62,822 bases of DNA, taken from Bacteroidia bacterium. GTDB lineage: Bacteria > Bacteroidota > Bacteroidia > Chitinophagales > Saprospiraceae. Below are positions 28,343 through 38,114 of this stretch, piece by piece. The translations under genes and the position numbers were made by a program. Numbering within the stretch: position 1 is the first letter of the stretch; each line of letters starts with the position of its first letter. The notes beneath the pieces are model-generated. The model searched no databases, was not told the DNA's origin, and saw only the letters and a list, made by a program, of their open reading frames with translations. The stretch lies in the NCBI GenBank assembly GCA_030426765.1, contig JAUHXV010000013.1, positions 1-62,822 on the forward strand. Reading direction: 5' to 3'.

Positions 28343-28381
28343 GTACACCTGGTAAGGCCTCTTGTGTCTTATCAGGTGTAC
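28343..28381. other. 14-bp hairpin between rpsP and the next gene
   Basis: GTACACCTGGTAAG (28343-28356) pairs with CTTATCAGGTGTAC (28368-28381), leaving one G.T wobble and an 11-base loop. It ends 33 bp before the next ATG and lacks a T tract. It could be a processing or regulatory hairpin rather than an intrinsic terminator. Confidence 0.6.
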
Positions 28382-28414
28382 ATGTATTAAAGGAATATTA
28401 AAATAAATCGCCTT

Positions 28415-29845
28415 ATGGAAAAGCTTGAACAGAAATATCAGATGGAACTCGACACCCTGAAAGGAGTCATCCAGAGTTCAGATTTACTGGCCACTTACCT
28501 CGATGATGAAGAAGAAGAAAGTTATCAGGCGATACGCGACGAATTCGAACCTCAAATCGAAGCGCTGTATGAGAATGTGGCTGAAAATCATCCCCTGCAA
28601 CTGACTACATTTGAGTCCGAACTCATCCATCCCGATTTCGAAGGGCTCTATATGGCAAAAATCCTGGGCTTCCGCGTGCTGCGCGGGGAGATTGATCAGG
28701 AGTATCGATACAAAAGACCACAGGACGATTTCAAAGAAGTGCTGGTCGCACTCGCGGAGTCTTCCAACTTTGAATATATCAAAAACAAAATCGGACAGAG
28801 CGTACAAATCGGTCTTGCACTATCCAGTGAAATATGGGTGAGCAATCTGATCAACCAGATTGATAACAAACGCGTACGCAGTTTCTATGAATCCATGGTT
28901 CTCGATAAACTGCGGGTCCTTCAGACGCGTAAAGCAGCCTACGAAGGGTATTACCGTCAGTTTACCCAGTATAACTATCACTCTGCTGAGTTTCCCAAAA
29001 CAAGAGGTGAACTAAAGACCTTGTTTTCATCACTGGAAAAATTCATCCAGTACCGTATTAAGCACGGCAAAATCAATATGAGCCTGCTGCCTAACTTTCA
29101 GGAGTTTTTGAACAACGAACAGTTTAAGCAGGAAGAAGAATATCAGAAAATGCTGATCCTGTTTGGTCGCTATTTTCCACACGAAGGGCACGAAGAATGG
29201 ATTAAAAAAATATTCAATGAGGCGCGTGCCAAGGTGGCCAATTTCAACGAGATCTATTTCGAATACCTGCTGGAAATTGAAGAACGCGGATTGTCCCTCG
29301 ATAAACAATCAGATGAGAATGTAGACAAACTTCTGGATCAATCCATACAGGATGATTTGTCAAAATATTCCTCACTCATTAATGTCATTCATAAGAAAGG
29401 ATATATCCACGAAGATTCCATCGAAACGACGCGGTCCTTTTACGAAAATCACGAAGGTCTTTCCAATATCAATGAGTCGCTCCGCCATACGATCTATGGG
29501 CATTTCGAAAGACTGACAGACAATCTTCCTGTTGAAGACTATAAAGTCGTGATCGGTTCAGATCACAGAAAGTCAGAAGAAGAAGCGGCCGTCGATGACA
29601 GCGTTGCCCGGTTCATGAAACTCTATATGGACATCTTTGCCAACCAGGAGTTTAATATCCGCATCCGGGAATTACTGCTTCGTTTTGTCAGACGTTGTCT
29701 GAAAAGCTTTACGGACAAGCGCAGTGCGCCGTATCAGGACATTAAGCACTTCGTCATGGATAAATTCCCCGAATGGGAGTTTATGAAGCAAAAGGAAGTA
29801 GTGGAGATGTTCAAAACCCGACGCGTCCGAAAAACAACTTCTTGA
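28415..29845 (+). CDS. Hypothetical protein, 476 residues
   Basis: Not recognised. It is a predicted cytosolic, strongly helical, highly charged protein with an acidic patch 'YLDDEEEESYQ' near residue 30, many aromatic residues, and a basic C-terminus ('EMFKTRRVRKTTS'). There is no signal peptide, membrane segment or known catalytic motif. It sits alone between rpsP and a CysZ-like gene, behind a strong hairpin. Codon use and composition look like the surrounding core genes, so it is probably a lineage-specific resident gene rather than a recent arrival. Confidence 0.75.
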   Translation: MEKLEQKYQMELDTLKGVIQSSDLLATYLDDEEEESYQAIRDEFEPQIEALYENVAENHPLQLTTFESELIHPDFEGLYMAKILGFRVLRGEIDQEYRYKRPQDDFKEVLVALAESSNFEYIKNKIGQSVQIGLALSSEIWVSNLINQIDNKRVRSFYESMVLDKLRVLQTRKAAYEGYYRQFTQYNYHSAEFPKTRGELKTLFSSLEKFIQYRIKHGKINMSLLPNFQEFLNNEQFKQEEEYQKMLILFGRYFPHEGHEEWIKKIFNEARAKVANFNEIYFEYLLEIEERGLSLDKQSDENVDKLLDQSIQDDLSKYSSLINVIHKKGYIHEDSIETTRSFYENHEGLSNINESLRHTIYGHFERLTDNLPVEDYKVVIGSDHRKSEEEAAVDDSVARFMKLYMDIFANQEFNIRIRELLLRFVRRCLKSFTDKRSAPYQDIKHFVMDKFPEWEFMKQKEVVEMFKTRRVRKTTS

Positions 29846-29852
29846 TGTTCGT

Positions 29853-29909
29853 ATAGGATAGGGCGTCATTCGTCGGGACGTGATGCCTGACGGAACGTTT
29901 TTATCCTAT
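29853..29909. other. Nested inverted repeat downstream of the 476-residue protein gene
   Basis: Outer arms ATAGGATA (29853-29860) and TATCCTAT (29902-29909) pair perfectly. They enclose inner arms CGTCA (29864-29868) and TGACG (29888-29892). It lies just past the stop codon and may end the transcript. Confidence 0.5.
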
Positions 29910-29977
29910 CTTGTTGTTGATCGTCACAGAAAGGTACTCGTCTGAGTCATTTCTCTGATACCACACAACCATCGATC

Positions 29978-30718
29978 ATGCGAGGATTTTTTGATGCGAT
30001 TGCGCATTACAACACAGCCGTTCAGCTTATTTCAAAACTCCGTTTAGGCGTTTATTTCCTGATCCCATCGCTGGTCAGTCTGGTCGTGGGGGTTGGGCTG
30101 GTATTCGGGATCATCAGCCTTGGGGATAATCTGGGGGGTTGGATCAGTGAATTCTATCCCTTTGAAAAAGGCGCTATTTGGTTTGCCAAAGCCAGTCAGT
30201 GGATCGGCTATATTCTGATCAGTCTGCTGGCCGTTATCCTGTTTCGATACATCATCATGATGTTCCTATCTCCATTCTTAAGCCCGCTTTCGGCAAGAGT
30301 GGAGCATCACTACCGACAGACAGAAGATCCCGGATGGTCGGTCCGCCAGATATCTTCAGAAATCGTGCGCGCGATCCGGTTAAACCTCCGCAACCTCATT
30401 CGCGAACTGTTCTACACACTCCTGCTGATCATCCTGGGATTTATTCCCGTCATCGGATGGATAGCCGGTGCTTTGATCCTGATGGTACAAGCGTATTATT
30501 CGGGGTTTCAAAATATGGATTTCACCCTGGAACGTCATTACAATATGAAGGATAGTGTGCGTTTTGTCAGAGCAAACAGAGGACTCGCGATCGGCAACGG
30601 AATAGTTTTTCTGTTTATGCTTATGATCCCCATTCTGGGTCTGCTGATCGCTCCGCCACTCGCTGTGGTCGCGGCAACAGTAGGGGTGGTGGAAAATATG
30701 GACGATGGAATGGTGTAA
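29978..30718 (+). CDS. EI24/CysZ-like integral membrane protein
   Basis: 246 residues with about five hydrophobic segments. The stretch 'IIMMFLSPFLSPLSARVEHH' and the long-helix pattern match the EI24 domain family, whose best-studied member CysZ takes up sulfate. CysZ assignment would need closer comparison. The neighbours do not suggest sulfate assimilation. Spacing to the next gene (124 bp) argues against an operon. Confidence 0.75.
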   Translation: MRGFFDAIAHYNTAVQLISKLRLGVYFLIPSLVSLVVGVGLVFGIISLGDNLGGWISEFYPFEKGAIWFAKASQWIGYILISLLAVILFRYIIMMFLSPFLSPLSARVEHHYRQTEDPGWSVRQISSEIVRAIRLNLRNLIRELFYTLLLIILGFIPVIGWIAGALILMVQAYYSGFQNMDFTLERHYNMKDSVRFVRANRGLAIGNGIVFLFMLMIPILGLLIAPPLAVVAATVGVVENMDDGMV

Positions 30719-30842
30719 AAAGCAATCAGCCCTTTTTCAAACCAGAAACAATGCCATTTTACTCCGGAATTTATCTTGCTTTATCACTTTTTGACCCAGG
30801 CCGGTTTTAAGAATTCTCTATGGGGAATTAACCGCACACCCT

Positions 30843-31943
30843 GTGAATTGGTTAAATTGCACCGTGCTTTCAGATCGCATCCCATACTATATACTGGATC
30901 TCCTCCAACTCACTCCCTCTGTTCAGGTTGAAGGATTGGGGCGATTCGAAGCGATTTTTCACTCCGCAAAAATGGATGAACGACAATCCGCGCTGGTTCC
31001 ACCCCATGTCGAAGGGGCTTTCAGTGCGGATGATACCGCCCCGGGAGAACTCCTGGAATCCTTTATTCGGTATACGTCAGGGGAGCAGTCAGAATCGCCT
31101 AAAAAAGCCATTGCAGACTTTGTAAAATCGGTCAAAAAAGGCACTGCTGAGGGCGAGCCTTTCGCGATTGAGACCTTTGGCACCTTTGTCAAATCAAGTT
31201 CCGGTCACCTGAGGTTCACGCCGGACTGGGATGCGTTTAATATCGCGTTTAATGGCCTCGAATCCGTCGAATTGAAACCGGAAAGCAGTAAGTCGCCGGT
31301 TATGGTGCCACTCACACCGCCTGAACCCTATGTGCGAAAATCAATTGAATTTGCCGACGAGGAGACCAAACAGGAGGCCGATGATGGTGCAGCGGCCGCC
31401 GCAAGCATAGCGGCAGTCGAACAATCCAAAGTCGAATTTGAAAAAAACCTCAATCGCGCAGATCCTTCCAATTCCAAAATCTGGTGGTTGCTCCTCATGA
31501 CCGCGATTGTACTGATCGCGATCCTGTGCGTCTACCTCACCTGGGACATAATGCACAACCGCAGTCGGTTGAATGAATTGAGACAAGCTTATGCCGATAC
31601 GACCGAAATAGCTCCGCCTGCTTCAGAGCAACCGGAATCTCCCGAAGAGGTGCCCGTGCAGGAGCCTCAGGAAAATCAGGAGGTCAATGTACAGGAACCT
31701 GAGACTCCGGTAGTACCGGATGACAATACATCAAAATGCTACATCATCGTCGAGGCTTTTGGCGATCCTGCCAACGTCGCCCGGATGGTCGCTCGTCTCG
31801 AGGGTATGCAGTATACAGTCAGGCAGTTTTCTGGCAGAACGCTTACCAAAGTTGGCGTCGAATCTGGGTGCGGTCAGGAGGAATTGCAACGCAGACTCAA
31901 TGAGTTGCGATCTACTGTCAATCCCGAATCCTGGATTTACTGA
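30843..31943 (+). CDS. HU-like (CCDC81-type) domain and SPOR domain membrane protein
   Basis: 366 residues. The GTG at 30843 is used; a second GTG at 30864 is equally possible. The N-terminus has two HU-like segments ('LDLLQLTPSVQVEGLGRFEA' and 'AIETFGTFVKSSSGHL'), the bacterial HU-CCDC81 type. A transmembrane helix lies at ~215-235 ('IWWLLLMTAIVLIAILCVYL'), then a Pro/Glu-rich linker, and a SPOR-like domain at the C-terminus ('YIIVEAFGDPANVARMVARL'). SPOR domains bind denuded peptidoglycan at division sites, so the protein may link a cytosolic HU-like module to the cell wall. Its stop overlaps the next start (TGATG). Confidence 0.82.
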   Translation: MNWLNCTVLSDRIPYYILDLLQLTPSVQVEGLGRFEAIFHSAKMDERQSALVPPHVEGAFSADDTAPGELLESFIRYTSGEQSESPKKAIADFVKSVKKGTAEGEPFAIETFGTFVKSSSGHLRFTPDWDAFNIAFNGLESVELKPESSKSPVMVPLTPPEPYVRKSIEFADEETKQEADDGAAAAASIAAVEQSKVEFEKNLNRADPSNSKIWWLLLMTAIVLIAILCVYLTWDIMHNRSRLNELRQAYADTTEIAPPASEQPESPEEVPVQEPQENQEVNVQEPETPVVPDDNTSKCYIIVEAFGDPANVARMVARLEGMQYTVRQFSGRTLTKVGVESGCGQEELQRRLNELRSTVNPESWIY

Positions 31944-33529
31944 TGCACGAGGTTGAAATCAGGATATCTCCCGAAGACTTTCAGGAGAAAAGTTTGTTGC
32001 GCGCAACACTCGCCAAAGCCGCAGGAATTGGAGCATCCAAAATTCAACAATTCCGAATCGTGAGACGTTCGCTCGATGCCAGATTCCGACCTCCCGTCTT
32101 TCTGGTTCGCGCCCTTATCTCAGAAGGAGAACCACTCCCGGATATTCCCAAAGAACTTGATGATCTCCCGGATGTCCACAATGCACAGGAAGTACATATT
32201 GTTGGTGCCGGTCCGGCAGGATATTTTGCCGCTCTGGAATGTATTCGACAAGGCCTGAAGCCGATCATCCTCGATAGAGGAAAAGATGTCCAGCTTCGAC
32301 GCAGAGATCTTCGTGCCATTCAACAGGATGGAGTCGTCAATCCACATTCTAATTACTGTTTTGGTGAAGGGGGTGCCGGCACGTATTCCGACGGAAAGTT
32401 ATACACGCGTTCAGGTAAAAGAGGAAGTATCGATGCGGTATTGCGCAAGTTGGTGGAATGCGGTGCACATCCCGATATTCTGATGGAAGCGCATCCGCAT
32501 ATCGGTTCCAATAAGCTTCCCGGGATTATCGCGCGCATGAGAGAGGTCATTGAAGCACACGGAGGCGTCGTGATGTTCGAAACATTTGTTACAGATTTTT
32601 TTTTCAAAGAGCAGTCACCCAGACGCATCACGGGTATCGAGGTGAATGGCCGCGAACGAATTCCCGCAGAGCAGGTGATCCTGGCAACGGGACATAGTGC
32701 GAGAGATATATTTCAGTTGCTCCGGAATAGGAATGTTTATATCGAGCCGAAGCCATTTGCGCTGGGGGTGCGCATTGAGCATGCACAGTCATTTGTGGAT
32801 TTTTGTCAATATGGCATCGCCCCACGAGGACCTTTTTTACCGGCTGCAAGTTATGGGCTTAATGCCCAGGCATCCAATCGCGGCGTGTTTTCATTCTGTA
32901 TGTGTCCGGGGGGATTGATCGTTCCTGCAGCTACAGCTCCGGGAGAAATCGTGGTCAATGGCATGTCGCTTTCGAGGCGAGACAGTCCGTTTGCCAACTC
33001 AGGAGTTGTATCTTCCGTGGAGATTGAGGATATGGCTGTTTACAAACAGGAAGGGGCGATGATGGGCGTCAGGTTTCAGCAGGAGGTAGAACAGCGGATG
33101 TTCCAGGCGGGAGATGGATCGCAGGCGGCTCCGGCACAACGGCTGACTGATTTTCTGACTAAAACAAGGTCAAAGGATCTTCCGGAGAGTAGTTATATAC
33201 CCGGCCTGCATTCAGCCGAAGTACACACATTGTTGCCATCATGGATATATGATCGGCTGGCGCATGGCATTCGTGTGTTTGATCAGAAAATGAATGGTTA
33301 TATTGATGCAGAAGCCGTGGTGGTCGCCACAGAAAGTCGCACATCCAGTCCGGTGCGTGTCCCGCGCGATAAAACCACGAAAATGCACATTGAGGTAGAA
33401 GGGCTGTTTCCCTGCGGTGAAGGCGCCGGCTATGCGGGTGGCATCCTGTCCGCTGCAATGGATGGACGCAACACAGCGGAAGCAGTGGCAGATTATGTTA
33501 GTGCAAAATCTAAAAAGAAAAACACATGA
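31943..33529 (+). CDS. NAD(P)/FAD-dependent oxidoreductase, uncharacterised dehydrogenase family
   Basis: 528 residues. The FAD motif 'HIVGAGPAGYFAALECIRQG' starts at about residue 85, after an N-terminal domain typical of the COG2509-type family. 'CFGEGGAGTYSDGKLYTR' and the C-terminal 'FPCGEGAGYAGGILSAAMDG' are family signatures. The reaction is unknown. It is the middle gene of a three-gene overlap chain with the HU-SPOR protein and a DoxX protein. Confidence 0.88.
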   Translation: MHEVEIRISPEDFQEKSLLRATLAKAAGIGASKIQQFRIVRRSLDARFRPPVFLVRALISEGEPLPDIPKELDDLPDVHNAQEVHIVGAGPAGYFAALECIRQGLKPIILDRGKDVQLRRRDLRAIQQDGVVNPHSNYCFGEGGAGTYSDGKLYTRSGKRGSIDAVLRKLVECGAHPDILMEAHPHIGSNKLPGIIARMREVIEAHGGVVMFETFVTDFFFKEQSPRRITGIEVNGRERIPAEQVILATGHSARDIFQLLRNRNVYIEPKPFALGVRIEHAQSFVDFCQYGIAPRGPFLPAASYGLNAQASNRGVFSFCMCPGGLIVPAATAPGEIVVNGMSLSRRDSPFANSGVVSSVEIEDMAVYKQEGAMMGVRFQQEVEQRMFQAGDGSQAAPAQRLTDFLTKTRSKDLPESSYIPGLHSAEVHTLLPSWIYDRLAHGIRVFDQKMNGYIDAEAVVVATESRTSSPVRVPRDKTTKMHIEVEGLFPCGEGAGYAGGILSAAMDGRNTAEAVADYVSAKSKKKNT

Positions 33530-33957
33530 ATCATGTCTTTGATTTGATCGGACGAATACTCATCAGTGCCATATTTATTTATGAGGCCATTGACAGCATC
33601 ATGTTTGCTGAAAAAACGAAAATGACGATGGCTGAGTATGGAATTCACTGGCAACCCGACCTACTACTCTATACTTCGATCGTTGCCCTGGTGATCGGTG
33701 CCATCATGCTGGTGATCGGATATCGAATTCGATTTGGCGTCTGGCTTTTATTACTCTACTGGCTGCCCGTAACGTTTATCGTGTACTCGTTTTGGAATGA
33801 TCCGCCGACAACGCAGCGATTGAATGCGATTCTGTTCATGAAAAATATTGCGATAGCAGGTGGACTTCTGATGATTGCCGCTCACGGTGGAGGAAAGTAC
33901 AGTATCCAGCGATTGTTCGTCGTGAGTAAAATTCCGAATATTGATAACGGGCGCTAA
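33526..33957 (+). CDS. DoxX-like membrane protein
   Basis: 143 residues, four hydrophobic segments. 'IGRILISAIFIYEAIDSIMF' and 'MKNIAIAGGLLMIAAHGGGK' match the DoxX/DoxD-like family, some members of which act with thiol or sulfite redox partners. Its ATG overlaps the oxidoreductase stop (ATGA), so the two are translationally coupled and may form one redox unit at the membrane; this is inference from context. Confidence 0.85.
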   Translation: MNHVFDLIGRILISAIFIYEAIDSIMFAEKTKMTMAEYGIHWQPDLLLYTSIVALVIGAIMLVIGYRIRFGVWLLLLYWLPVTFIVYSFWNDPPTTQRLNAILFMKNIAIAGGLLMIAAHGGGKYSIQRLFVVSKIPNIDNGR

Positions 33958-33972
33958 AAACGAGTTAGCTTC

Positions 33973-34368
33973 TCACACCAGATCTTCATCTTTCCATAGT
34001 TTGCCCGGCTTCCGGTAGTCTTTTAAGTCGGCATACTCGCGTTCTTCGGGTCGAAGTAACTCATCGCTGTAATCTTCCACCTCTGCGTCTTCAGGGGTCT
34101 GCTTATATCTGCTTTTGCGATGCCGGCGTTTTGGTTTTTCGCGGTAATCACCACCCAGGTATTCCACATTGATGAAACGGAAGAACTGCATCACCATAAA
34201 AATGCCATAGAAAAAGACAGGAAATCTGGACCAGGTGATCGAGCCACTTAAAAAAAGATCTATGGCAATAAGGACAATACTGGTGCCTGCCCAACTCATT
34301 ACGTCACGGAAAAACTTTTTACGAAACTTTTCTTTTTTAATAAGGTCGTTGTGATCGGATTCCTGCAT
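33973..34368 (-). CDS. 2TM-domain membrane protein
   Basis: 131 residues. A basic N-terminus is followed by two close hydrophobic segments ('TSIVLIAIDLFLSGSITW' and 'FPVFFYGIFMVMQFFRF'), then a charged cytosolic tail ending in 'GKLWKDEDLV'. This fits the small 2TM family common in Bacteroidota. It converges on the DoxX gene. Function unknown. Confidence 0.75.
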   Translation of the reverse strand: MQESDHNDLIKKEKFRKKFFRDVMSWAGTSIVLIAIDLFLSGSITWSRFPVFFYGIFMVMQFFRFINVEYLGGDYREKPKRRHRKSRYKQTPEDAEVEDYSDELLRPEEREYADLKDYRKPGKLWKDEDLV

Positions 34369-34543
34369 ATCAGGGCATTATGGGTTGAATCGTTTGATAA
34401 TGTGTTTAGTCTGCAGAAAGATGTGAAACTTCTGTCTGATAGGAATAACGCAAGGTAGCGAGGATTGATTTCCTAACATGATTTTTTCCGACTAAAAACC
34501 CCGGAAAAGGGGATAAACATCCCTTAAGCTGACGCAGACGACA

Positions 34544-34900
34544 TTATTTTTTGAATACCTCACGAAATGTGCTCCCTATCCAGCCGGATAAAACGCCCGT
34601 CACGGCACCGATCAAAGTACTGATCATCAGCATGCCAAATGAGGACAATCCACCCATCAGGTGACCTGTGCGATATACGATGTTCATTTCATCTTTATGT
34701 AATTGAAACAAGCTCATCGCCAGGTACACAAGCGCAAGCGAAACGGCCCCGAGTAACATTGCCATTTTAACCGAGGGTTTCATCAGAAGCGAGATGGCAA
34801 TAATAAAAATCGCCGGGGCATACCACGGACCAAAAACTCCGCAGAGAAATTCTCCGACGACCAGCGTGATTAACACAATCCATGCTTTTTGCTTCATCAT
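34544..34900 (-). CDS. Hypothetical four-helix membrane protein
   Basis: 118 residues with four hydrophobic segments and short loops; no recognised family. It begins inside the last codons of the penicillin acylase gene (4-bp ATGA-type overlap at 34897-34900), so it is co-translated with it. It may assist export or folding of the acylase, but this is only inferred from position. Confidence 0.65.
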   Translation of the reverse strand: MMKQKAWIVLITLVVGEFLCGVFGPWYAPAIFIIAISLLMKPSVKMAMLLGAVSLALVYLAMSLFQLHKDEMNIVYRTGHLMGGLSSFGMLMISTLIGAVTGVLSGWIGSTFREVFKK

Positions 34901-37293
34901 GGCAGTATATTGATGTGTCTGCGTGGCGCCCAGTCATCCGGAGATTTTCGGAGCGCTACTTCATAATATTTTCCTTCAAAAAAATCGCCAACCATATCGC
35001 GATAAAACCGACTGGCAGGATCGCCGGACTGACCACCCGGATAATTAACCCAGGCTTTGGGAGGCTCGGACAATTCGACCACCATTCGCCAGGAAGGACC
35101 GTGTGATTGTTTCATCGTATTGATGATATGCCTTCCGCCGGATGTCACCAAAGTATCAAGGCCAAATCCGTTGAAACGCGCGATATGAGGAATGGTAGAG
35201 CCCTTATACTGACCCCAGTTTTCGCTTCGGTTACCTTCCAGGTTGTGATAGGCTTTCATCATTTCAGAAAAAGCCATGCAGACGATATCATGAAACGATT
35301 CCTTTTCATTCGGAGTGGACACACGATCAAAATAAATATGCTCAGGATGATTCGTTGCAATTTCGATCAAACGCCATTCCTCCGGCAGCATAATGTCTGA
35401 GGTCATCAACTCATCCCAGGTTAGCTTCTCAATGGCATCAAAAAGCAAATCAAAATATATGGGTGAGATGCTGTCCCGATGGTATTCATAATTCCACCTG
35501 GCGAGCAGTCGGGCAACTTCTGCCTCCTCTCCGGTCAGGCATCCTGATTGGTTGGCTGACTGTAGGATCACAGGCAGTATTTCGGATCCCAGTAACCCAA
35601 AGTTGTTTTGTTGCAATAATCGGATGTCCTCCGCGGAAACATTGTCCATTGAATCCAGAAGCAGATTGATCATTCTTCCGCGGTAGTCTTCAAACGTTCT
35701 TTTACCAAGGAGCGGATACGGATAGGTTGAGTCCGCAGGAGCCTGGTTGGCTGAGCTGACAAACTGCCTTTTGGGATTGATGATCTGAGGTGCATGTGAC
35801 TCTGGAATGAATCCCTGCCAGTTGTTTGCCTTCTCCGTCCCGGGAGCGAGTCTCTCCCCATACCCGAACGGTCGTATTGGGATGTCGCCTGTAACCGAAA
35901 TTCCGATATCACCCTGGACAGTCGCGAAAACAAAATTCTGCACAGGGTAGGCAAGGGATTTTGAGGCTGCCAGAAATTCTTCCTTGTTTTTCGCTCGATT
36001 CATCCCCAGAAAGGTCAGGGCATCATTTTGATTGGAAAGCGCATGACCTGCCCATTTCATCGCGAGATCGCGGTATTCATCAAGATGTGCCACCGGACCA
36101 AACACGGTATACCGAATGGTATCGGTGATAGGGTGGGCTCCGCGAATTTCAATTGTTTCAGTGCGCATTTCGGCCTGGACGTACTGGCCATCGAGCAGAT
36201 AGTTTTGGCGCGCTGTATTTTCCCATTTGATTTCGTACCAGTCAAGTACATCCTGTCCTGAATTCGTTGAACCCCATGCGAGGTATTCATTAAACCCAAG
36301 GAGCATGGATGGGATGCCGGGTACCGAAACACCGTGCACTGACATTTCAGGCGTGTGCATCTCCAATTCGTACCAGATATTGGGGAGTGTTAATTTTAAG
36401 TGCGGATCATTCGCCAGGATCGGCACCCCATTGGCTGTTTTCGAACCACTCACCGCCCAGTTGTTGCTTCCATTGAGAGGTACTTTACGAGCATCGAGCT
36501 CTTCCTTATGCTCTTTGACGGGTCGAATATCCTTGCCCGGGGCAGGAGGTGATACCGGAATGAAATCCCATTCTTTTTCGGATGGGATGACCGGACTTTC
36601 CTTAGGGTTGTGATCGGGAAATAAAAACATATAATCTTCCGCGGAGAGGTGATTTTGAGCAGCAGTGGTGGCGAGATCGTCTTCTCTCAGGCAAAGTGCA
36701 ATGGCCATATTGGTCATAGCGAGTGCGGTGTGTTGCAGAGTCCATTCCTCCGGAGCGTGAGACAGTACTTTATATTCGTATGGCCAGTCTTTGTATTCCA
36801 GCGAGTTGACATAGGCATTGATGCCGGCTGTATAGGCATCGAGTAGCGCTTTAGTTTCCGGATCTTTTGTCCATGCTATGACTTTGCGTGACGCGGAATA
36901 TTCGAATCCTTTCTCTCGCGCTTTTCTATCCAAAAGGATGGTCCGCTGACCGATCATTTCGGATAGTCTTCCGGCCGCAGCACGGATACTGATATCCATA
37001 GAAAACAGTCTGTTAGCCGCATGCAGATACCCCTGCGCATACATGGCGTCTTCAAGCGTAGTGGCATAGATATGTGGAATATCTCTTTCGTCAAAAAGAA
37101 TACGAACCTCATCAATGACCTTGCCCTGCATCGAATACGTGGATTCGCCACTTTCCACACTTTGCCAGATCCCGTGGAAGGGACTCATGAATCGGCCCAT
37201 CGCCGGAAGAAAACCACTGTTAACAGGAATGTCCGTGGCCAGAAGCGACATCCACAAGGAAAATATAAGTGCGGGAAATATGACTTTCTTCAT
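34897..37293 (-). CDS. Penicillin acylase family (Ntn hydrolase) protein
   Basis: 798 residues with an N-terminal signal segment (MKKVIFPALIFSLWMSLLAT). The spacer-subunit junction 'LNGSNNWAVSGSKTANG' carries the Ser expected to become the N-terminal nucleophile after self-cleavage. 'FDERDIPHIYATTLEDAMYA' and 'VHGVSVPGIPSMLLGFNEYL' are family motifs. The mature enzyme would be a periplasmic alpha-beta heterodimer hydrolysing amide bonds, e.g. penicillins or acyl-homoserine lactones; substrate not predictable. Confidence 0.93.
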   Translation of the reverse strand: MKKVIFPALIFSLWMSLLATDIPVNSGFLPAMGRFMSPFHGIWQSVESGESTYSMQGKVIDEVRILFDERDIPHIYATTLEDAMYAQGYLHAANRLFSMDISIRAAAGRLSEMIGQRTILLDRKAREKGFEYSASRKVIAWTKDPETKALLDAYTAGINAYVNSLEYKDWPYEYKVLSHAPEEWTLQHTALAMTNMAIALCLREDDLATTAAQNHLSAEDYMFLFPDHNPKESPVIPSEKEWDFIPVSPPAPGKDIRPVKEHKEELDARKVPLNGSNNWAVSGSKTANGVPILANDPHLKLTLPNIWYELEMHTPEMSVHGVSVPGIPSMLLGFNEYLAWGSTNSGQDVLDWYEIKWENTARQNYLLDGQYVQAEMRTETIEIRGAHPITDTIRYTVFGPVAHLDEYRDLAMKWAGHALSNQNDALTFLGMNRAKNKEEFLAASKSLAYPVQNFVFATVQGDIGISVTGDIPIRPFGYGERLAPGTEKANNWQGFIPESHAPQIINPKRQFVSSANQAPADSTYPYPLLGKRTFEDYRGRMINLLLDSMDNVSAEDIRLLQQNNFGLLGSEILPVILQSANQSGCLTGEEAEVARLLARWNYEYHRDSISPIYFDLLFDAIEKLTWDELMTSDIMLPEEWRLIEIATNHPEHIYFDRVSTPNEKESFHDIVCMAFSEMMKAYHNLEGNRSENWGQYKGSTIPHIARFNGFGLDTLVTSGGRHIINTMKQSHGPSWRMVVELSEPPKAWVNYPGGQSGDPASRFYRDMVGDFFEGKYYEVALRKSPDDWAPRRHINILP

Positions 37294-37308
37294 GATGCCT
37301 GGTTAGAC

Positions 37309-38070
37309 TTAGCGAACAAACACCAGTTTATCCGTATCTGACAGATCTTCTCTAAACCCGTATCCGTGTAGGTTGAATCCTTTGAGCGCGGACACAGTTT
37401 TTATTTTTTCATCGACGATATAACGGGCCATCCATCCGCGCGAACGTTTGGCATTGTAAGACAGGAATTTTAGTTTGCCATCGCGGTCTTCGAGAAACTG
37501 AATGTCCACAACAGGAACAATCAATTTGGTTCGGTCGATAACATTCATGTATTCCTGTGAGGCCAGGTTGATGATCACTTTGGATTTTGTTTCAGCAATG
37601 TCTTCATTCAGCAATTGCGTGATTTTATCGCCCCAAAACGAGTACAGGTCTTTTTTTCTGCCCACTTTCAGATTAGTGCCCATTTCCAAACGATAAGGTT
37701 GCATCAGATCGAGTGGACGTAATAGTCCGTAAAGTCCGGATAAAATGCGCACGTGTTTATCCGCGCGTTCAACTTGTGCTTTGGTCATGGTGCCGGCTTC
37801 AAAACCCAGGTAAACTTCACCTCGAAACGTATAGATGGCGGCAGTCGCATCTTCAGGTGTGTGAGGCCAGTGATACGTGTGGTAACGATTATAGTTTAAC
37901 AGCGCAATCTTCTCATTGACATGCATTAAATCTCTGATGTCCGCGGGTTTGAATTTCGAAAGGGTTTTGATGAGTTGACTGCTTTCTTCTGGAAACCTGG
38001 GGAGAGAAGTCCGGTGTGCTTCAAGCGGTTCGTTGTGCAGGTTTTTGGAAGGGGAGAGGAGTGCGATCAT
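37309..38070 (-). CDS. yaaA: Peroxide stress protein YaaA (DUF328 family)
   Basis: 253 residues. The N-terminus 'MIALLSPSKNLH', 'YTFRGEVYLGFEAGTM' and 'HVRILSGLYGLLRPLDLMQP' are diagnostic; 'YNAKRSRGWMARYIVDEKI' closes the family core. In E. coli YaaA limits iron-driven oxidative damage and binds DNA. It lies 16 bp upstream of the penicillin acylase start, so they may share a transcript. Confidence 0.95.
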   Translation of the reverse strand: MIALLSPSKNLHNEPLEAHRTSLPRFPEESSQLIKTLSKFKPADIRDLMHVNEKIALLNYNRYHTYHWPHTPEDATAAIYTFRGEVYLGFEAGTMTKAQVERADKHVRILSGLYGLLRPLDLMQPYRLEMGTNLKVGRKKDLYSFWGDKITQLLNEDIAETKSKVIINLASQEYMNVIDRTKLIVPVVDIQFLEDRDGKLKFLSYNAKRSRGWMARYIVDEKIKTVSALKGFNLHGYGFREDLSDTDKLVFVR

Positions 38071-38114
38071 AGTATTGAAAAAGTTTATTGTGATTTACTC
38101 ATTGCGAAGAAAAT

